A DNA stretch of 64,000 bases. It comes from Schistosoma haematobium (taxonomy: Eukaryota; Platyhelminthes; Trematoda; Strigeidida; Schistosomatidae). How positions within the stretch are numbered: the first letter of the stretch is position 1; the number at the start of each line of letters is the position of its first letter. The stretch lies in NCBI RefSeq assembly GCF_000699445.3, contig NC_067200.1, positions 11,263,450-11,327,449 of the forward strand, in the 5' to 3' direction. Shown in pieces: positions 36,101-51,100 of this stretch. The notes below the pieces were generated by a model. The model was not told the DNA's origin. It was given only the letters and a program-made list of their open reading frames with translations, and searched no databases. The translations under genes were made by a program, and so were the position numbers.

Positions 36101-39100
36101 CAACAATATCAAACCGTTCAGTTTTAATCGCTATATCAACTACTTAACTGCTTAGTGGTTAACATGGAAATATAGAATGCATACTTTTTCACTAATAAAT
36201 CTTCGTTTCAATACTTCTATATCGCTCCCGGTCTGTTATTTTTCTGGTGTCATCAGTTGGTTTACTGGCTCAACAAGACGAAATAGTGTACAGTATTGTA
36301 GGACTTATCCGTTAGATCGATGAGCATCAACCAGCGAAACTTTGATCTGCTCTGTTCTTTGAAATACGTTCTTTCATCGTATCAATCAGTCAATCATAAT
36401 CCATTGACTAGATAGTGATCACAATATCCCCAAAAATATTGTCATTGTCTAACGGATGGAAAATAAAGTTTTCAGATATTTTTGTCTTTGCATGATTTCT
36501 TGTCTATATTTTATGTGCAAACAGACCTCTAAAGCAGTCTGTATTGATATACATAAAGGATATCACGAAGTCATTTGATCCTCATTGGAATCGTCACGAC
36601 AATACATTAATACATAGCTAGCGTCAAACTATACCGGAAATACAACACACTGTCTTTTATTCCTTGTAACTGGAAAAAATGCACGTTAAGAAACGGTTAC
36701 GGACTGTTGTTTGCTTTCTAGCTTAAATAGTCATATAATCATTCGTTTCGTGATTGAGGTATGCTACACATATTTCTCCCACAATTTCTACATTTTAAAG
36801 GGTGGAGAAGTATTTTCATATCCTGAGGATTCAATGGTAACCGACCCGAAATTAGCAGAACATCTTGCTCACTTCGGTATTGATGTAATGCTTATGCAAA
36901 AAACCGATAAAACGATGGCCGAGTTAGAAGTGGATGCAAATGAGAGACTTGGAGAGTGGCTAACATTGCAGGAATCAAACCGTACACTTGAAGCACGTTA
37001 TGGTCCAGGTATGACTGGACTTAGAAATCTCGGTAATACTTGTTACATGAATGCTGTGTTACAGGTTAGTCAGTAATGCTATGTGTAAAAACTATAATTT
37101 TCCCATAGTTATTCCTATGAATTTGTAATACAACTCAATAACTAAGTTCAGGTTTATTTTATTGGTGGGACAATGATTCTACCCAGTTGTTTGAATTAAA
37201 ATAGGTGGATCGAAGTTAGAATTTACGAATCACTGAATAAAAGTCGCTTTTCTCAACCATTACGCCAGTATTCTATAATAATATCAAAGTGCTTGTCAAA
37301 CAAATGGTCATTGATTTTGCATTTTAGTTGTTCATTAAAGAGATTTTTATGCCATTCATGTATATTTAGTTGTGTATGATACTCGAGACTGTAACTACAG
37401 ATAGCTTTTTGCTCTGATGTCAGTTGTTGCACAATTAGAGATAGTGTTCCTAAATAACTCTCAGTGGTTTGATTAGTTCCAAGTAATTAATGTCATTCAT
37501 GATTTTCACTTCATTTACATCGTCATAATCATATACTTTTTGAAAAAACATATCACCTACGTGTACTGATTCATTTGATCTTTTATCCCGACATTTAGGT
37601 TTGTCTGTCCATCTGATACTTGTAGGACACTAAACAAATGATTGTCCCCTTTGTATTACTTGTCATTACCCCAATATAATATAATTAATCGCACTATTGA
37701 TACTATCACATGATTCGGCTGTTCGTTTTGTTTTACTTTACGGCTGCGAAACATGGCCATTAAGAGTTGAAGATACTCGTAAGCTACTAGTATTTGACCA
37801 CAGATACCTTAGAAATATTGCTTTCACCTGCTGTGATCACCGGGTAAGTAATAGTGAGGTTAGACGCAGGGCATTAGGGAACGATGGTAAATCAGTTAAT
37901 GAAGTTGTGAATCTTCATCGACTTAGACGGTTGGGTCACGTGTTGCGTATGCCTGAAACCGTTTAGCACGACGCGCAATGCTAACCGGTGTTGGGGATGG
38001 TTAGAAGAAAGTTAGGGGCGGCCAAACCAAAATGTAGCATCAGTCCTTGAAGTTGCCAAATTTTGGTCTGAGTCATGTTGGTAGATGCAGACTACTTGGT
38101 TGGGGTCATCGTGACTATCGTAACCAGTGGTTGGAGACAGTTGGTGACATGGCTCAGAATCGATCACGATGGCATCGATGTATACACCCTCTGTCTTCCT
38201 TTAAACTAAGAGATTAAAATCGCTTCATATCTTTCTTTCTATGAACTAATTCTTTCTTCCTGTACTATACCCTATATGCAATCTTTCTTTTATATATTAC
38301 TACCATTGAGTTAACTGTCTCTATGAATCCGGTGTTCATCTTACTGTGCTAATACGGTATGGTAACTTGGACCGATGCATATATGTGCCTGGTTCTACGT
38401 TGTCGCTGACTGACTGAAATGATTCTTAACACCGACTTTATTTACTTCTTTTTGTTTGGTATTTTATCCGTTGGGTAGTCGATCTGAAATTCCGAACAAA
38501 TTTGTAAGTATTTCGTCATCTTTCAAAAACACACATTTGGACAGTAGGACCCTAAGTTTATTGATCTTATCAGTTGTCACTTGTCAGTAATTGTTCTATT
38601 GACTGATCATTGATTAGTTACCACTATAAAACTTATGTACTACCCAACCGGGTTTTCTTCAATTTCTTTGGATTTTGAGGTGGCGTTTTTATCATGGGAC
38701 TTTTCCAAATGTTCTTTGACGATGTATTTGGTGCACCTGATAGGCTTTAGACTTAGTGATAATGTAATTGTATCATTTACTCTATTTTGAAGCTTAGCTT
38801 AGTGGTTTATATTGTTTCCTGATAATTCATTAACTATTCCTATTCAGTTTTTTGAAATTAGCAAACTTTATGATATACAATATTGACCTGTAAAAACCAC
38901 CAGTAATTACTAGTCAGTTTGAAGTGATTCAGATTTTATACATCAGTTCTACTTGTTTGACATCGAGTTACTCATTATTAAACTTAACTTTACTCAACAT
39001 AAAAGATTTAAGTTGTCTCAGTCAATTCTATTGTAACCAGCTTCACCGAAATGTTTATCATCCTTACATCAAATTAGGAATATTTTTCTTCTAAAACTCA

Positions 39101-42100
39101 TAAAATGAAGAGCGAGGGAGAGGAGCAGGACATGATAGATTAATCCTTGGTATTTTTAAGAATAGTGGCCCAGTTTTAGCATTCAGATTATCTGTGATCT
39201 TGGCTAGGATTTGTGAACTAGACTTAATCCCGTCGACTGGACATAATCACTAATCATCCCGGTCTGTAAGGAAGGACAAAATTCCTTTCGTGGTAATCAC
39301 AGAGGAATCAGTTTAATTAACATTATGTCTGAAATATTAATACATTGGCATCTAACTAGGGCTCGTAAAGAGCAAACTCGAGAAAACCTGACTGGTTTCA
39401 AACCTTGACGTAGATATACAGACTAAATATTCACCACTTGGAAGATTTCGGAACATATACATACTTTTCGACGTTCGAAAATAATCGTACTTCCTGACTT
39501 TAAGGCGGCGTCTGACCCTTGATCACAAGGTTCCATGTCTGTGTATATCATTAAAAAGCGTCCCAAGAAAGCACATTTACCTTATACAGTGTCTCTACTC
39601 GAACACTACTGGTCGATTTGGGGCTTATGGCGAACTGTTGTTGGAATTGATTAATTCAATTGACGTTCGTCAGGGTTTTCTGCTTTCCCCATTCTTACAT
39701 ATCTTGTCATAGACATGCTTTAAAATAACACTCATCGTTTGACTTTTCAAGGGTTGACCTTCCTGGAGATCCTTTTGTTAACGTAGAATATACAAATGAA
39801 ATAGCTCTGTTTGGTAGACTGAAAAAAACTAGTCCTCTGACCACCTTAAGCAAAAATGCAAAGATGTTTCGGATGAGATTCTCTCCTTCCAAATATTGCT
39901 TCAGAATTGGCTTTTATCGGTGCATGAACAAATCTGGGTTGGGAGTTAGGCACTAGACAAGGATGAGAAACAGAATTGTAAGGTACTAAATATTTACCAA
40001 CTAAAGTGGTTGGGACATGTGCTACACACGTCCAACCACCGCATGCCTCGACGGATTATGTTCTCTGGTGCTGAAAGAAACACAGCGACGGACAAACCTA
40101 GACATCCTATCAGTCCATGAAGTCATTGACAATAGGTGTAGATTACCTGATTCGGGTCCGCGTGATTGGCATAACTAATGGTTAGAAATTTTACATGACA
40201 TTGCTTGAAATTGTTTGCGATGTTGCAGGTGCATCCATTCTTTGTCTGTCTCTAAATTCTGAGTTCCTAACTTTCTCACAATGTTTTGGTTCTTATTTCC
40301 CTAATTTAGATTTTCTTCTCGAGTCGTATCTTCGATGCCTAATGTTTTCTACTACCCCTAATACTGTTACTATTTCCACTATTCTGAGGCTTGATCGAAC
40401 AATTTCATCTATCTGTGCTAATGGTGTGTGTGAACTTGACCTGGTGTACATACTTACGATGTTCTGCTGTGGTACTGACCAACTGAAATTGATAAAGTCA
40501 AAATTCTCCGATCACAGTTTGTATGTGGGAAAGAGTAAAAGAGAGAAGTAGTTCTTAAGTTTATATAACCTGTTTAGTACGGTGATTGCTTCGTGTTATA
40601 TATTTTTTGATTAAGTATTTGTATCAGTAGTCACTGTCTCATATATTGACTATATTTTCCATTTGATTTTAACATCAGGTTCTGTTTTCAATCTCACAAT
40701 TTCGTTCATATTATGCCTATCAATTGCCAGTTTGGTGTGAGGAAGCATTGGATCAATTCACTTCTGAAGATCATCCACTTCTACCAGTAGATCATATTGG
40801 TCTACAATTTTCGAAATTAGGACATGGTCTCTGTTCAGGTGTTCATTCATGGTTAGTTCCAAATAATCTTAGTCATACTACTACAGGTGGCCCTGTACCT
40901 ATTCTCCCGGGTGAGTTTGGTCAGTTTATAATTAAGATTACTGTCATGTTTAACAGTCATTTCTGGTATGTTAATGAGATACCTATTATACTTTATCCCT
41001 CAAATATCCTTGTACGTTCAAGAGTAGGTAGAGTCTGCACTCCCTCGCGAAATGCTCTTGTATGGCTACACATAAATAGCCACAACCAGAAAAGTCCCAC
41101 TCACTGCCTTATCACAGCGGTGCTTTTTTAATGAAATTGAAAGAACCAAAAGCGAATGTCCGGTGCTTAAATCGGGTTGGTGGGTGCAGAGGATCCACCT
41201 AAAGGAGCCGGAAATCTTTGATTTCAAAACGATAATGCATATGGACTCCAGGATCCTGAGTGAACAAATGATATCTGAACCTATCACTGGTCACCGGCTA
41301 CCATGGGACTGCATCTCCTAACTTTTCTCCACTACCTTGTGGGTTAGACTTTCATGTGAAGAGCTCGGGTTGTGGTCCTCTAAAAACCACCTGCTTCGGT
41401 TCAGACACCCGGACAATATCCCTGCTATCACATAGTACACCGCCTTAATCAGATATGTGCGCTCTATTCCTTTCAATGATTCTGTTTCATTACCACTTTG
41501 AAAACGTCTGGTAGAGAAATATTTACTGTGTAGACGTTTTTTATGGTATTTATTTTACATTGGTTGTTTAATACATTGTGATTGAGTGCGCATAGATGAA
41601 TTATCATCGAATCTGTTGTGATCTTCAGTGAAATCTTGTATTAATTATTTGTTATCTGATAAGTAAGTCAGTCATTATATTATAATATCATGATATACAT
41701 AGTCTGTTCATTGATTACATAAACCGATAACATACAAGGTTTGTCTTACAACATTTAAGGTACACCAACTCTGCTTTGTTCCATCTCCGTTTCCATTGTT
41801 TAAAACGTTTCTAGAAGTCCTCAAATGTCAAGCTCTTCAGATATTTTCCCGCTTCATGTTATACTAGCATCGAATCACGGATGTTCTATGTTTCTCTCAA
41901 TTCTATCGAGTGTCGTCCTAGACTTGCACCACGTACACAGTCTTCATAAGCATAATTGAAACACTTGCTTGGGTCAAAAAGAGTCGTTTAATTCATTTTA
42001 CCTTCTCCACCAGTGATTATCAATCCTTCGCCAATTTTCTTGAGAGTTTACTTAAGTTTCATATCGTGCATTGATAGTCAAACATTGTTATTGACTCACG

Positions 42101-45100
42101 AGGTAAAGGCTCGTGTATTTGGCTTTGAGCCACACTGTCAAGTGTTAGAGGTAGTAATGCTATCTGACTGTCCTAATTGAAGTAGGCGAAGCTGGGTTTG
42201 AACCTGTGGCTTAGTAGCTAAAAGTCGGATGTCTTTGTTACTGAACCACCGATCCACACGTATATTAATTGAATATTGTCATTTATATTTAGTCGGTTAA
42301 TTGTTAATACTAGCTTATGAAATTTATTCGGTTGAAATCGAGAGTCGATTATTTAAATAGATTATATGTCTAATTACTCCATCTATTACAGCGATTTCAT
42401 TAGTCAATAGTTGTTATTCCTCTTATTCACTTTTTGGGAGGTAATAGACTTTCGGCTTATGATAATTTTTATTTAACGAATTATTTTCATACATTGAAAA
42501 TGAAACATGCACAGGTATACGTCCAATTTTGTTTCGTCGATTAATGGGCGCGCATAATTCCACATTTGCCACAAGACAGCAACAAGATGCTTGCGAATTT
42601 TTAATCTATCTATTAGATTTATTAGAACAGAAAGCTAATAGACAAGAACACGGAAAAGTACACCCAAGTAATGTGATGCGTTTTGGTGTGGAAGAACGTC
42701 TTCAATGTGGTTTGACAAATAAGGTAAGTTGATGGTTGCTCCACCTATATATGCGTTTGTCTCGCTTTTGATAGACTTACCAAGTAGTGGCTCAGTATTG
42801 AAGGTATTCAACTTCCAGCCCACTAAGTTACAGATCTAAACGCTCTTCAAGCTACTTTGTTTTGAGCAATCAGGTAGCATCGGTAACATTTATACTTAGA
42901 GTGGGGTTTAAGGACAAGTTAACGAATGTTTACCTGGTTACTGAGTTATTTGTACTACATTGGACAATATGAAACTACCTGAAGTTATAATGTTTATTTA
43001 TCAGACTTTGATCTAGTCCGTTGAGCTGTATATTACCAGTGATGTACTGTTTATCTCATTTTGCAGAAATTGTTTCCACACATCCGCACTGATTTGCTTG
43101 TCAAGAAAGATTTGTATTTGATAACTTACTAACTGTTAGTCAATTGGCCATTGCTTTAAGCTTACTCAATGTAATTGTCATAGACACGAAACAGTCTATT
43201 TTTCGTCGTTTCACAATGTCGAATTACATGGCGAAAAATTGGTCACAGTGGCCCAAATGCGGCCATTTCTCTATCTTTCCTATTTATTGTGAGCTCAATA
43301 TCATTTTCCTAACTTAACATTCTGCAACCGAATTTGTTCTTTTCAAAGTGCATATCTCATGTGAGACAAGTTAAACCGCCAGGTCTTACATTGATAATAA
43401 CCGACTCTTTCCAATAATTTTGAGAAAGGTTAAAGTTCAATTATTTTAGAGGGAACATTATTAACTGACAATGTTGTTGGTATAGGATTTATATTAATTT
43501 TTTTTAAATGTTTCATACCTACTATAATGCAAAAGTGTATAGGCCAATAACATATTTCAACAAGACTATTTACTGAACTTCGTATTAAATCATAAGGTCA
43601 TGTTATTATTGAATCAATTAGACTAGTGGCCAGCCACTGTAGCCTAATCAAAAGTACTTGCTCAGTGCTGTGTGATATATAATACAAAGTGCAATAAACT
43701 GTACTCTTTACATAAACGATCTCTGTGATTTTGTTTTAATTGCCACATTTCTCACTCTCTCCCAACACCACACACTTCACAACAACAGGTCTCGTATAAA
43801 ACTGATCATGAATGGATTCTTTCAGTTCCAGTTCCAATGGAAGCGGTAACAAATCAAAAAGCATTAGACAATTATGAAAAACGACGTGTTGACGCTGAGT
43901 TAAATGGTATACATTTATCACCCGAAGAGGTTGTACGACCAATTATTCCTATGGAAGTAAGCAATAAAACGTATAAATAGTATAATTGATATTTATTCAC
44001 TTGTAGTTATTACTTTATATGTATTTTCCTTACTATAATTCTACCACATTTATTATTTGCACAGTAGCTTATGTTTTCCTGAGTTATACAGAATAGTAGT
44101 AATCAGTCAACGAATGTAAACAAGGTGATTGTAAGTGCTGTTAGAGGTATGAGAGTGGTTGTCGATTTCTGATTTCCCACAATAAAATGATATTTCTTCC
44201 TAAGGTAAAGAGAACTCGTTTAGTAACGGTTTATATGACTGAATAGCCTGACTACAGGACTCAAAGAACACTTACTTGAAACCGATCATTTTGTCAGTAG
44301 TTTCTGATAAGTTATCTCCATACTTTTAAGACCCTATCTCTGATAACAAAAATACGTTAGTCGACTTTCTCTAATCCTCCCCTTCCGTAGTGAGAAGGAA
44401 GCATGTGTGCAAATTTTAATTGTCTGAAAAAAACACCATCCTGCCATCACGCTTTACTGCGGTCAGCTATAAAATGTGTCCCTCAAATCTTAAGTTTGTT
44501 GCTTTTAATTTCTCTACTTTCCAACCAACCTATACGGTGTCGTATAATTCATAGGAATGAATATTCAAACCAGTATATGTAGGCCTGACCTCTACGTCAA
44601 GTTAATAGCCACATTCGGGAATTATTTAATAAGATCCCAAGTTATTTGTAGCTACACAACCAGTCAATTTGCAGCAATTAATGTGAATTATAATCTACGA
44701 ATGAAGTTGAAAATTCACGTCTATAACTAATTTAATTTTGTTTTAAAATAAATAGAAAAAGTAACAATTCGTTAGTCAAACAAATCATTCGAGATATTAC
44801 ATAATTGTTAAATCACTTCTGTTTACAACTTCTATTACCAACTAATGTTTCTATTGCTTTCCAGTTCTAGCCAACATGGTTATCATTTTCTCATATAATT
44901 TTGATCAACTACCATTCAATATCATACCCTGATATGATTTCCAAGCTTTAATTAAGGTATATTTTTAGTGTACACCTGCTCGAATCAAAGTATTGTATCT
45001 CAAAGTACAAGCAATCACTGACGCGTGTATAGTTGAATAACTAAGTAATTAATAGTTAAGACATGCGTAACACATGTTCACCGACTATCTTGATATTGAG

Positions 45101-48100
45101 TGCTGATTAGTGTTAAAGTAAATTGATCTAGTAGCAACTACATTATTTTACTGCATGAGGATGTCCAGATTACCTTATCAGGACTCAACGGATAATCATG
45201 TTCATTAATAATTCTGTTATCGATTAATAAAAATTTGTTAGTAACAATTGGTGAGTAAAATAACGTCTCCCTACCATTATTATTACTATTATTATTATTT
45301 TTCATTAATAATATTTCTAGGCTTGCCTGTCGGCTTGGGCTGAAACAGAACAAATTAATGATTTTAAAACACCAGCAAGTCAACCTCCAGGTGCCAAAAC
45401 ATTCGCTTTACGTTCTAATCGTTTAACAAATTTTCCAAACTATTTATGTATACAAGTTGGACGATTTACTGTTGGTACAGATTGGCTTCCGAAAAAATTG
45501 GACGTAGACATCGAATTAAAATCATCTGTTGGAAATCATGGTAATACAGAATGGTTTATTGATTTAAATGGTTTACGTGCACCGAATGGTAGTAGACCAT
45601 TGCCTGGTGAACAATTAATGCCAACTGGAGATGAAATCAAATGTGAGTTTAACGCACAGATTATTTCACTTGTGTGTTTTAATAAATTAAACCTGTACAT
45701 TTCCAGTCGGCTTCGGATTCGACCCTTCAACTCTATCTAACTTGATAGTTTAAATAATCAGTTACTTGTGTGTATTACAATGAGTCTATGTTATCTACAC
45801 CTGCTATTTTTGAAGAGATTACGATATCACATAACCTGCAAGGCGGTACGAGGTCAGCAACAAAATAACAGGACAAGCTAAACTATTCCAATGCACCCCA
45901 GCCCTGCTAACTAGAGGAAGAAGACCAGATTCAACTGAGGGAAATGTATATTCCACAAGCAGCCAGAACCATGAACAAACAAGCACACAACTCAAGCGTA
46001 TATAAACAGTATCCTTGGGAAAAGTCACAGAATAGCGTGTTAAAATAAGAAAAAGAACCAATAACATTTAGGTCCTTCCAGGCGGGAAATACGAACTAAA
46101 GGTCGGGACTGGCGCTTTTATTATCCTCTTAAAATATATTAGATAATTATGTTTAATAATATTACTTCGATAATTTTGCCTTTGCTAAGCTAAATATTTG
46201 TGCGTGTACATTATACTGCTTATACTTCTGAATTATGATAATGAAATCGGTGATATACATTTTTCGTTATGTTATCAGGATATCGGTTCTTGTGAGTAGT
46301 TTAACCTAAAAATATGTGAACGTATTTCCCATGATATCTGAGAAATTTTTTTTTAGAATATTTATCAAAGTCCACTCATTCATTAACCTCTTAGTTTTCT
46401 CACTTTTTCAATCTTAGATGGCCAGGAGGATAAAATCCTCCAGAAACAGAACACCAGGATTTTAGTATTGTTTAATGTATGTGTGTACGTTTGTGTGGTT
46501 GATACTTCTCAGTTACACTAGCATCATGAAAAGAAATCCCTCTTTGAAGGAATTGAGGAAGAAGACGGATGAGTATCAAAGGCTTAGTCAACATTGTAAT
46601 ATAGCTTCAGGAGTCAAGAAGAGAAATTGATTCGGAGATGCTACAACGATTTCGTTTTTTAAAGTATTTTAGCTCTATCGACTTTTTAAACTCTAACATC
46701 TGATATTCGTGGATCGAACAATAAGTCATGTTAGTTTGTTTATTCGATCTTATCTGTCTCATTCTTTTCGGTTTCGAAAAGGCAGCATCGCCAGAGATGT
46801 TGGTTTTCCTTCAAAATTTTCGTTAACGTCACATCCCAGTACAACTGATTGTACAGCATTTCACTAGGATTTTAAATTTTTCGTTTTTACCTATTCATCA
46901 TCTAACCAAGCTTTCTCGAACAATAGGTCAATGAGTATGTTTTGTTGTCAATACATACATTAATTGTATTATTAATTCAAAGAAATTCTTCCTTGTTCTT
47001 TCCAAACATTATCATATAGCTGAACAAATGAAAACTGATGATGATGATGTACAACCGGATGTAACAATTATCAATGATCTGTTAGTTATGGGTTTCACTT
47101 TGGAAGCAGCACAGAAAGCTTGTAAATTTACACAAAATACTAGTGTAGAAAATGCTACCAATTGGTTAATGGAACATTTAGACGATCCAGATTTAAACGA
47201 TCCGTTGTCACCGCCCAGTGGTTGTCAGCAACAAAATAAACAGAAACAACCGGTAGCTGGGCCCGTCACTTCTATAAATATTGACGAAAACGCAGTTGAA
47301 ATGATGTTGGCTATGGGATTCAGTAGACAACAGGTTGGTGAAAGTATATTCCTAATTTGATAAAATAATGAGTTAATGATCGATAGTGTTAAGAAGAATA
47401 TTTAGTAAATTACTCAATAATATTTTTTAACCTAACTTGTTTCAGTCATTTTATTGTCATTTGAAAACTTGAACTAGTGTTTAATGTTTTTAGTAGTAGT
47501 ATAAAGCTTCAATATACCGTCCTTCTGGTTAACTGTTTGCTGAAGTATTTGACTAGCATCTCTTTAGATTACAGGCTCAAATCTCTATTCACCTATTTCA
47601 ATTGATACAATTAAGTAGTATCACTAGCCGTCAGACAAAAGGTCGGAGTCCAATCCAAGTACATAAATGTATGTTTAGTTTGTAATTGTTATTTTTGTAT
47701 CATTATAAACACGTTATGTCTCTAACACTGTATTTTGTTATACGATACTCTCTCAGACAGGTATGTAGTGTCCTTTTTATTGCGTTATATGTATGCATAA
47801 CAGCTAACTCGTTTTTTGTGATTACATGTGACTGTTACCTCATTACCGGCTGAATATCGAAGTTTTATATCCGGATTTATCCACCTCACCAGTCGAACTG
47901 CCATATCTGCTTAAAACATTATACTTAACTTTACAATCACTGTTTTTGTGGTTCCACCACTTATGAACAATCCTTCAACATCACCTGTAATTAAATGTTA
48001 AGATCTTGTGTAGAAAGAGTACTAAAAGCATCAAAGGATTTTTGGATGCTTGGCACTCAGATTAATCAGCAATCAACAAACACACTGAAATTGATGCAGT

Positions 48101-51100
48101 CTATCAACCAGTCAGAAAAATAATAGACGAATATAGAATCAAGAATCATACCAAAGAGGAGATACAATCAAACTAAAGAGGCAGATAATAGCAGGTTGAA
48201 GATCAACAATAACCAGTCAAGATCAAGGTCTACAGGACAAGTTATGAGTAATTTGTGGAGAAATTCGAGCACCTCAATTCTACCTGTTGTTTTTGCTGAT
48301 GATGCTCTTCAGAAGAACAATGAAAGTTCCACAACTGAACCACCCAACTCCGCGAACAAAACTACATCTGAATCACCTGTAATCATTTACTTGCATTCTA
48401 CACATGCCTTCAATTTTTTTATGCCCCCATGATCACATATATTGTTCAGTATAATATTTGAATCTGTTTCAAGTAGATAAATACCTCTTCTGGACATAAG
48501 TTAATATAAGTTGGTAAACTTCAATCACAGATTATTCAGTTCTATAGTATTACAACTTTTCAATAAATATAATTTCATAATTGAAATGAGGTTCATAAAT
48601 TAGAAACCAGTATTTTATATACTAATCCATTCATGATTCAATATTATCAGTAGATAGACACTGGACAATTTTTAACTTTAAAAGATCTCTCTTTAGAATT
48701 CATCAACAGTAAATGTAATCTTACCAACTTTTAAAAATTGAATACATTAAATAGTCCAGTCCATACTTTTGATGAAATAGGTTGTTAATCAATGTACACT
48801 TTTATGTTCCTTATCAAAATAGTATTCAACTTTAAAATGTATTGTGCTAAACAAATGTCCTGGTACAGCCGAGGTTAGGGAGAGTCTACTCTCCCACTCT
48901 AAATTCTCTTGTATGGCTACACACAAATAGCCACAACCAGAAAAGTCCCACTCACTGCCTTATCACAGCGGTGCTTTTTTAGTGAAATTGAAAGAACCAA
49001 AAGCGAATGTCCGGTGCTTAAACCGGGTTGGTGGGTGCAGAGGATCCACCTAAAGGAGCCGGAAATCTTTGATTTCAAAACGATAATGCATATGGACTCC
49101 AGGATCCTGAGTGGACAAATGATATCTGAACCTATCACTGGTCACCGGCTACCATGGGACTGCATCTCCTAACTTTTCTTCACTACCTTGTGGGTTAGAC
49201 TTTCATGTGAAGAGCTCGGGTTGTGGTCCTCTAAAAACCACCTGCTTTGGTTTAGACACCCGGACAGTGTCTCAGTCCTCGCACAAATTGAAACATTTGT
49301 GAGATGCATATATATTTGGTACTAATATTTATGTGTTTAAATAAAATGTTTCGTTTCTGTTTTTGTTTTGTTGAACGCACTGTCAGTTTTTATCTTTCTC
49401 AAACAGTGTCTATACACGTAAATATCACATGAGCATGAGTATTATAGACCACATGATATGTTTTTGTTCTTTTTTTCTTTTCTTAAAATTGTCTATCGAC
49501 GTAAATATTGATGAAATAAGAGAGAGATAGAGCTAGCGAAATTGTGAATACTTCATCCAATAATCCACTGGTATGAATTAATCATTCTTCAGACTAACAA
49601 AATATAAACCACACACACTCTTGATGGTAATTAGTGAGTGGACTAAAAATAATAAAATAACATTAACTGATCAGAAATGTAATTGAGTACGGTAGTAATA
49701 GTTTAGAATTTAACGGAAAATAAGTAATCACATCAATGAGAAGCATTTGACTATACTTTGACACAATTTATTTAGTGGGAAAACATGTTGACTGTAACAA
49801 ATTTTGATTTCCAATTTGTAAGACAACATCAAGAAGAAGTAACATAAGCTGATTGCTTATTTATTGTCTTACAATATCAGGCCAACCATAACCGCTAACA
49901 TAAGACGCGGCTTCGACCAAGTTACTATAACACATTAACGTAGAAAAAAAAGAATGATGAAACGACTGACACAAGTAATCGATATGTTGTAGTAGCAATG
50001 ATAATGAGAAAAACTAAACATACTGAGAATATGGTTTAAAAAGATAAAATGAAAAGATCTGTATGAAGGAATATTGAAATTTATGATGTATACGAAAATA
50101 AACAGTAGATGCACATCTTTATCATTATGATCTATTCTGAGTCATGTTATCCGACATCTTCAATCAATGATTGTCGTTATCAAACCGACGTCAATCAGTT
50201 TTACTTTATCAACATGCCTCAGATCACTAGTTAATGAGTTCATGAGCGACTATCAATAACTGGAATATATCACAACATCATGTGTAATCCACACATATTT
50301 ATTGTAGTTGTAGTTGGCCCCCAAATGCCATGGTATGGCCGAGAGTGGGGTGGGTTAGCCCTCCCTCTCGAAATACTCTCACACGGCCACGCGTATACAG
50401 CCTCTGCCAGGGAAGTCCTACTCACTGCCTTCTCACACCAGGGGTACTGTTTACGAAAATGAGAGGATGAAAAGCGAATGTCCGGAGCTTTAACCGGATT
50501 CCAAACCAATGGTGCACATGGTCTCCAGTATCCTGAGGGAACGAATGGCGTATAAACCAATCGTTGGTCACCGGCTACCATGGGGTTGCATCTCCTCACG
50601 ATGCTCCACTGCATTGTGGATCAGACCTTCAGGTCAAAGGCTCGGGGTGTGACCCCCTTAGAAAACCACCTGCTTCGTTCTGGACACCCGGGCAGTATCA
50701 CAGCCCGCACACACACAAATATGGTGTGGCGCATATATATTTGGTGCCCTCTTGTACCATTATTTATGTGTTGAAATAAATAAAAGGTTACTTTCACCCT
50801 CACAACAATAATGGAATCCAGAGGATATATATATATGCACATCTTTTGATGTTTATCGACTGTTTGAAATTGTTCCATTGATCATAATATAAATCAATAA
50901 TATGTATTAAAAAAAACTTGTTTCTAAACTAATTAATAAGCGAATAGTGAAATCAGCTGATTGTAAGTATATTGAACTGCAACAGAGAAAACAATCTTTT
51001 GCGTAATCAATTGAACATACACACAGTTTTCATATTAATTAGTTAACTTGAAGTATTGACAAAAATATTGACCAGTGGATTTTTTTGTTGACCAAGAAAC

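Noticed and set aside
46425..46441. Perfect 7-bp inverted repeat with a 3-nt loop in USP5 intron 8
   Set aside because: Short, isolated, and expected by chance in 64 kb.
48196..48432. A 78-codon open frame in USP5 intron 9
   Set aside because: Low-complexity Ser/Asn/Thr content, no homology recognised and no splice context; chance is likely.
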